DNA of 9,094 nt. It comes from Alphaproteobacteria bacterium (GTDB lineage: Bacteria > Pseudomonadota > Alphaproteobacteria > Acetobacterales > Acetobacteraceae). A program made the translations under genes and the position numbers. Numbering within the stretch: position 1 is the first letter of the stretch; every line of letters begins with the position of its first letter. Below, piece by piece: positions 6,653-9,094 of the stretch. The notes beneath the pieces were generated by a model. That model searched no databases and had not been told where the DNA came from. It was given only the letters and a program-made list of their open reading frames with translations. The stretch lies in NCBI GenBank assembly GCA_013298245.1, contig JAAFHD010000125.1, positions 1 through 9,094 of the forward strand. Reading direction: 5' to 3'.

Positions 6653-6792
6653 TGGAACCTGTGCGCATCTCCCTCACCGAAGCGAAGTCCCAATGGGGCA
6701 AGCTGTTCGCCCGCGTCGAAGCCGGCGAGGAGATCATCCTGACCCGGCGCGGAGAGCCCGTCGCGCGCTTGGTGCCGCTCGAGAAATCGTAG
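6652..6792 (+). CDS. Short Phd/YefM-type antitoxin, no toxin partner seen
   Basis: A 46-residue protein starts at ATG 6652, sharing one base with the stop of the receptor gene (TGATG). It has the Phd/YefM N-terminal fold pattern: RISLTEAKSQWGKLFARVEA (about 5-24), then GEEIILTRRGEPVARLVPL (about 25-43). Family members are usually around 70-90 residues and use the missing C-terminal half to bind a Doc, RelE or PIN-domain toxin. Here the protein ends directly after the DNA-binding part. The next 57 nt contain no toxin gene and the following gene is a GTPase. It may be an orphan or decayed antitoxin, or a small repressor of the operon it ends. The frame is open further upstream, but that part lies within the receptor gene and shows no family similarity. 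Confidence 0.8.
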   Translation: MEPVRISLTEAKSQWGKLFARVEAGEEIILTRRGEPVARLVPLEKS

Positions 6793-6849
6793 TGCTCTGG
6801 TAGCCCGGCCGCGCGCGCCTCATATTGCCCGCCAAGGAGTCACCCCATC

Positions 6850-7866
6850 ATGTCCGATCTCGTCCCCGTCACCGTGCTGACCGGCTATCTCGGCGCCGGC
6901 AAAACCACGCTGCTCAACCGCATCCTCTCCGAGGATCACGGCAAGAAATACGCCGTGGTCATCAACGAATTCGGTGAGCTTGGCGTGGACAACGACCTCG
7001 TCGTCGATGCCGACGAAGAGGTGTTCGAAATGAACAACGGCTGCATCTGCTGCACCGTCCGCGGTGACCTGATCCGCATCATCGGCGCGCTGATGAAGCG
7101 GCGCGACCGCTTCGACGGCATCATCGTGGAAACCACGGGCCTGGCGGACCCCGCGCCCGTCGCGCAAACCTTCTTCGCCGATGACGAGGTGAAGCGCGCC
7201 GCCAAACTCGACAGCGTCGTCACCGTGGTGGACGCGAAAAACCTCCCCGCGCGCCTCTCCGACACGCGCGAGGCCGAAGAACAAATCGCCTTCGCCGACC
7301 TCATCATCCTCAACAAGATGGACCTGGTGGATGAAGCCGGCGCGCGCGACATCGAAGCCCGCATCCGCGCCATCAACCCCTGGGCGCAGCTCATCCGCAG
7401 CACGAAATCCGACGTGCCGATCGCAAGCGTCCTGGGCCGCGAGGCCTTCAACCTGGAAAAAATCGTGGAACGCGTGCCCGACTTCCTCTCGGGCGAGGAC
7501 AACCACACGCATGACACGCAAATCCTCTCCTGCTCCTTCCAGGCGCAGTCGCCGCTGGACCCCGAACGCTTCAACGCCTGGATCAGCCAGGTGCTAGCGG
7601 TAAAGGGCCAGGATTTGCTGCGCACCAAGGGCATCCTGGCCTATGCGAATGACGACCGCGTCTTCGCCTTCCAGGCCGTGCACATGCTGGCCGATGGCGA
7701 TTTCATTCGCCCTTGGAAAGCGGGCGAAGACCGCACCAGCCGCATCGTCTTCATCGGCCGCGACCTGAACCGCCCCTGGCTGCGCCGCGGCTTCGAGGCC
7801 TGCCAGGCCGACGCGCCGAAAGCCAACTACGAAGCCGAACTCGCCCGCTGGGGAGCGCCTGCGTGA
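6850..7866 (+). CDS. CobW/COG0523 family G3E GTPase, probable metal chaperone
   Basis: The 338-residue protein contains all core G3E features: Walker A GYLGAGKTT (12-20), the metal-binding GCICC motif (CxCC, Cys65, 67, 68), ETTGLADPAPV (about 94-104, Walker B region) and NKMD (155-158) for guanine recognition. A short histidine segment NHTHD (218-222) precedes the C-terminal CobW domain, in which RTKGILAY and the terminal WLRRGFEAC region are recognisable. COG0523 proteins use GTP hydrolysis to deliver metals, often zinc, to client proteins; the metal here is not determined. ATG 6850 has AAGGAG (6834-6839) 10 nt upstream. The 57-nt gap before the gene shows no terminator hairpin with a U-run, and only a weak -10-like CATATT (6821-6826). 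No Zur box was recognised. It overlaps the WD40 gene by 4 nt. Confidence 0.93.
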   Translation: MSDLVPVTVLTGYLGAGKTTLLNRILSEDHGKKYAVVINEFGELGVDNDLVVDADEEVFEMNNGCICCTVRGDLIRIIGALMKRRDRFDGIIVETTGLADPAPVAQTFFADDEVKRAAKLDSVVTVVDAKNLPARLSDTREAEEQIAFADLIILNKMDLVDEAGARDIEARIRAINPWAQLIRSTKSDVPIASVLGREAFNLEKIVERVPDFLSGEDNHTHDTQILSCSFQAQSPLDPERFNAWISQVLAVKGQDLLRTKGILAYANDDRVFAFQAVHMLADGDFIRPWKAGEDRTSRIVFIGRDLNRPWLRRGFEACQADAPKANYEAELARWGAPA

Positions 7867-8873
7867 GCACCACGACAGCCCCGGAATTCCTCATTGAAAC
7901 GCGCGGCGCCACGCGCGAATTCGGCGCGTACGTGGTCGGCATTGCGCATTGCCGCACCACCGGCACGCCCGGTTTCGCGCTGGGCGATGGCGCGCTGCGC
8001 GTGGGCCTTGATGGCGCGGCCCAGCAGGTGCATCGCGGCGCCGTCCTGGCCATCACCGCCGACTGCAAATCCGGCTTCCTGACCGGCGGCGATGACGGAA
8101 AACTCGCCACCACCACCGACAGCACGACCATCCTCGGCGACTACGGCAATCGCTGGGTGGAACACGTCGCTGCCCACCCCGCCGGCGTGCGCGCCGCGGC
8201 CTGCGGCAAGATGCTGCATGTGCTGGACGGCACGGGCGCTGCGAAGAAATCGCTCGCGCACCCCACCACCGTCTCCGGCGTAGACATCGACGCCAAGGGC
8301 AAACGCCTGGTCGCCAGCCACTACAACGGCGCGTCCATGTGGTTCTTCGCCGCGAAGGAAGACAAGCCGCGCGTGCTGGAATGGAAGGGCAGCCATGGCA
8401 TGGTGCTGTTCCACCCCGATGGCGATCACGTCGTCACCGCCATGCAGGAAAACACATTGCATGGCTGGCGGCTGTCGGATGGGCAGCACATGCGCATGTC
8501 CGGCTATCCCGCGAAAACCAAGTCCATGGCCTTCACCGCGAAGGGCCGTTGGCTGGCCACGGCTGGCGCGGAATCCGTCGTGCTGTGGCCCTTCTTCGGC
8601 GGCGGGCCGATGGGCAAACCGCCGCAGGAACTGGCTGGTGGTGATGCGGTGATCTGCACACAAATCGCGACGCACCCGGACCACGAAGTGGTGGCCGCCG
8701 GCTTCGCCGATGGTCTGGTGCTGGTGGCCGAAATCGCCTCCGGAAAAGTGCTGCCGATCGCGCCGCCGGGGCGCGGTGGAATCTCCGCACTGGCCTGGCA
8801 CCCGAAGGGGCATTCGCTCGCCTTCGGCACCGAAGCGGGCCACGCGGCCGTGGTGGATTTTTCCTCCCGATGA
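7863..8873 (+). CDS. WD40-repeat beta-propeller protein
   Basis: This 336-residue protein begins at GTG 7863, which overlaps the GTPase stop as GTGA and has GGGGAG (7850-7855) 7 nt upstream. No signal peptide is seen, so it is likely cytoplasmic. Roughly seven to eight repeat units of about 40 residues can be traced, including HRGAVLAITADCKSGFLTGG (58-76), HPTTVSGVDIDAKGKRLVAS (133-152), SHGMVLFHPDGDHVVTA (177-193), KTKSMAFTAKGRWLATAGA (218-236), TQIATHPDHEVVAAGFADG (266-284) and GGISALAWHPKGHSLAFGT (305-323). This fits a single seven-bladed propeller. WD40 proteins are binding scaffolds without catalytic motifs. Tight coupling to the CobW-like GTPase suggests that they act together, for example as partner or client recognition; that role is inference. 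Confidence 0.9.
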   Translation: MSTTTAPEFLIETRGATREFGAYVVGIAHCRTTGTPGFALGDGALRVGLDGAAQQVHRGAVLAITADCKSGFLTGGDDGKLATTTDSTTILGDYGNRWVEHVAAHPAGVRAAACGKMLHVLDGTGAAKKSLAHPTTVSGVDIDAKGKRLVASHYNGASMWFFAAKEDKPRVLEWKGSHGMVLFHPDGDHVVTAMQENTLHGWRLSDGQHMRMSGYPAKTKSMAFTAKGRWLATAGAESVVLWPFFGGGPMGKPPQELAGGDAVICTQIATHPDHEVVAAGFADGLVLVAEIASGKVLPIAPPGRGGISALAWHPKGHSLAFGTEAGHAAVVDFSSR

Positions 8874-9094
8874 ACATCCCGCTCATCGGCCTCGGCACCT
8901 GGCCTTTGCGTGGCGCTGAATGCGAAGCCGCGATCGCATCGGCGCTCGATCTCGGCTATCGCCACATCGACACCGCCGAGATGTATGGCAACGAAGATGC
9001 CATCGGCCGCGCCATCCGTGGCACAACTCGGGAAAGTCTTTTCATTACCAGCAAGGCCTGGTGGGACAAGCCCGACGGCCCCGCCATCCGCGCC
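8870..9094 (+). CDS. Aldo/keto reductase, N-terminal part (cut by window end)
   Basis: An open frame from ATG 8870 gives 75 residues to the window end without a stop. It shows the aldo/keto reductase N-terminus: IPLIGLGTWPL (3-13), LGYRHIDTAEMYGNEDAIG (28-46) and LFITSKAWW (57-65). Asp34, Tyr39 and Lys62 correspond to three members of the family's catalytic tetrad; the histidine lies further on. The family reduces carbonyls with NADPH through a TIM barrel of about 260-330 residues, so about a quarter to a third is visible. By eye it resembles the short 2,5-diketo-gluconate reductase-like bacterial members. The start overlaps the WD40 stop as ATGA, which makes it the third gene of a coupled set. 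The substrate cannot be inferred. Confidence 0.9.
   Translation, partial: MNIPLIGLGTWPLRGAECEAAIASALDLGYRHIDTAEMYGNEDAIGRAIRGTTRESLFITSKAWWDKPDGPAIRA

Noticed and set aside
6793..6849. Toxin gene remnant or terminator after the short antitoxin
   Set aside because: The 57 nt contain no toxin-like frame and no hairpin followed by T residues; only a GC-rich run and the GTPase ribosome binding site are visible.
7827..8843. 338-residue minus-strand open frame opposite the WD40 gene
   Set aside because: Low-complexity Gly/His/Arg-rich composition and full overlap with a well-supported coding gene.

Overview
The window is GC-rich and gene-dense. Several coding regions are joined by 1-4 nt stop/start overlaps, and GTG starts occur. 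The gene families present (a Bug/TctC-type solute receptor, a class III CoA-transferase, HigBA, a CobW-like GTPase with a WD40 partner, LutB/LutC, an Smr protein whose N-terminus looks alphaproteobacterial) suggest an alphaproteobacterium, perhaps a Rhodospirillales/Acetobacteraceae relative. That taxonomic call is inference. It is chromosome-like housekeeping and catabolic DNA: no rRNA, tRNA, insertion sequence, phage gene or CRISPR array was seen.

Left arm, minus strand (3090 down to 1): higB toxin, higA antitoxin, lutB (Fe-S protein of L-lactate oxidation), an unrecognised 44-residue protein, lutC (LUD-domain partner), and the start of an Smr-domain gene cut by the window edge. Gaps along this strand are 10, 53, -1, -4 and 9 nt, so one transcript could carry all six. 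A candidate promoter in front of lutB suggests the lut genes can also be expressed separately from higBA. lutA, the usual third lut gene, is not in the window; the position just upstream of lutB is occupied by higBA.

The divergent control region (3091-3198) separates higB from the right arm. It holds a perfect 11-bp inverted repeat with a 5-bp spacer. Each arm contains an outward-facing TTGACA, so it is a likely shared operator/promoter for both directions.

Middle operon, plus strand (3199-6792): an omega-amino-acid:pyruvate-type PLP aminotransferase, a CaiB/BaiF CoA-transferase, a periplasmic Bug/TctC solute-binding protein, and a very short Phd/YefM-type antitoxin. All three junctions are the same 1-nt TGATG overlap. 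The first three genes plausibly capture, transaminate and CoA-activate a carboxylate or amino-acid substrate, but the substrate cannot be read from sequence. The antitoxin has no toxin beside it.

Right arm, plus strand (6850-9094): a CobW/COG0523 G3E GTPase (probable metal chaperone), a WD40 beta-propeller protein overlapping it by 4 nt, and the N-terminal third or so of an aldo/keto reductase overlapping that by another 4 nt, cut by the window end. Every gap between genes is shorter than about 110 nt.
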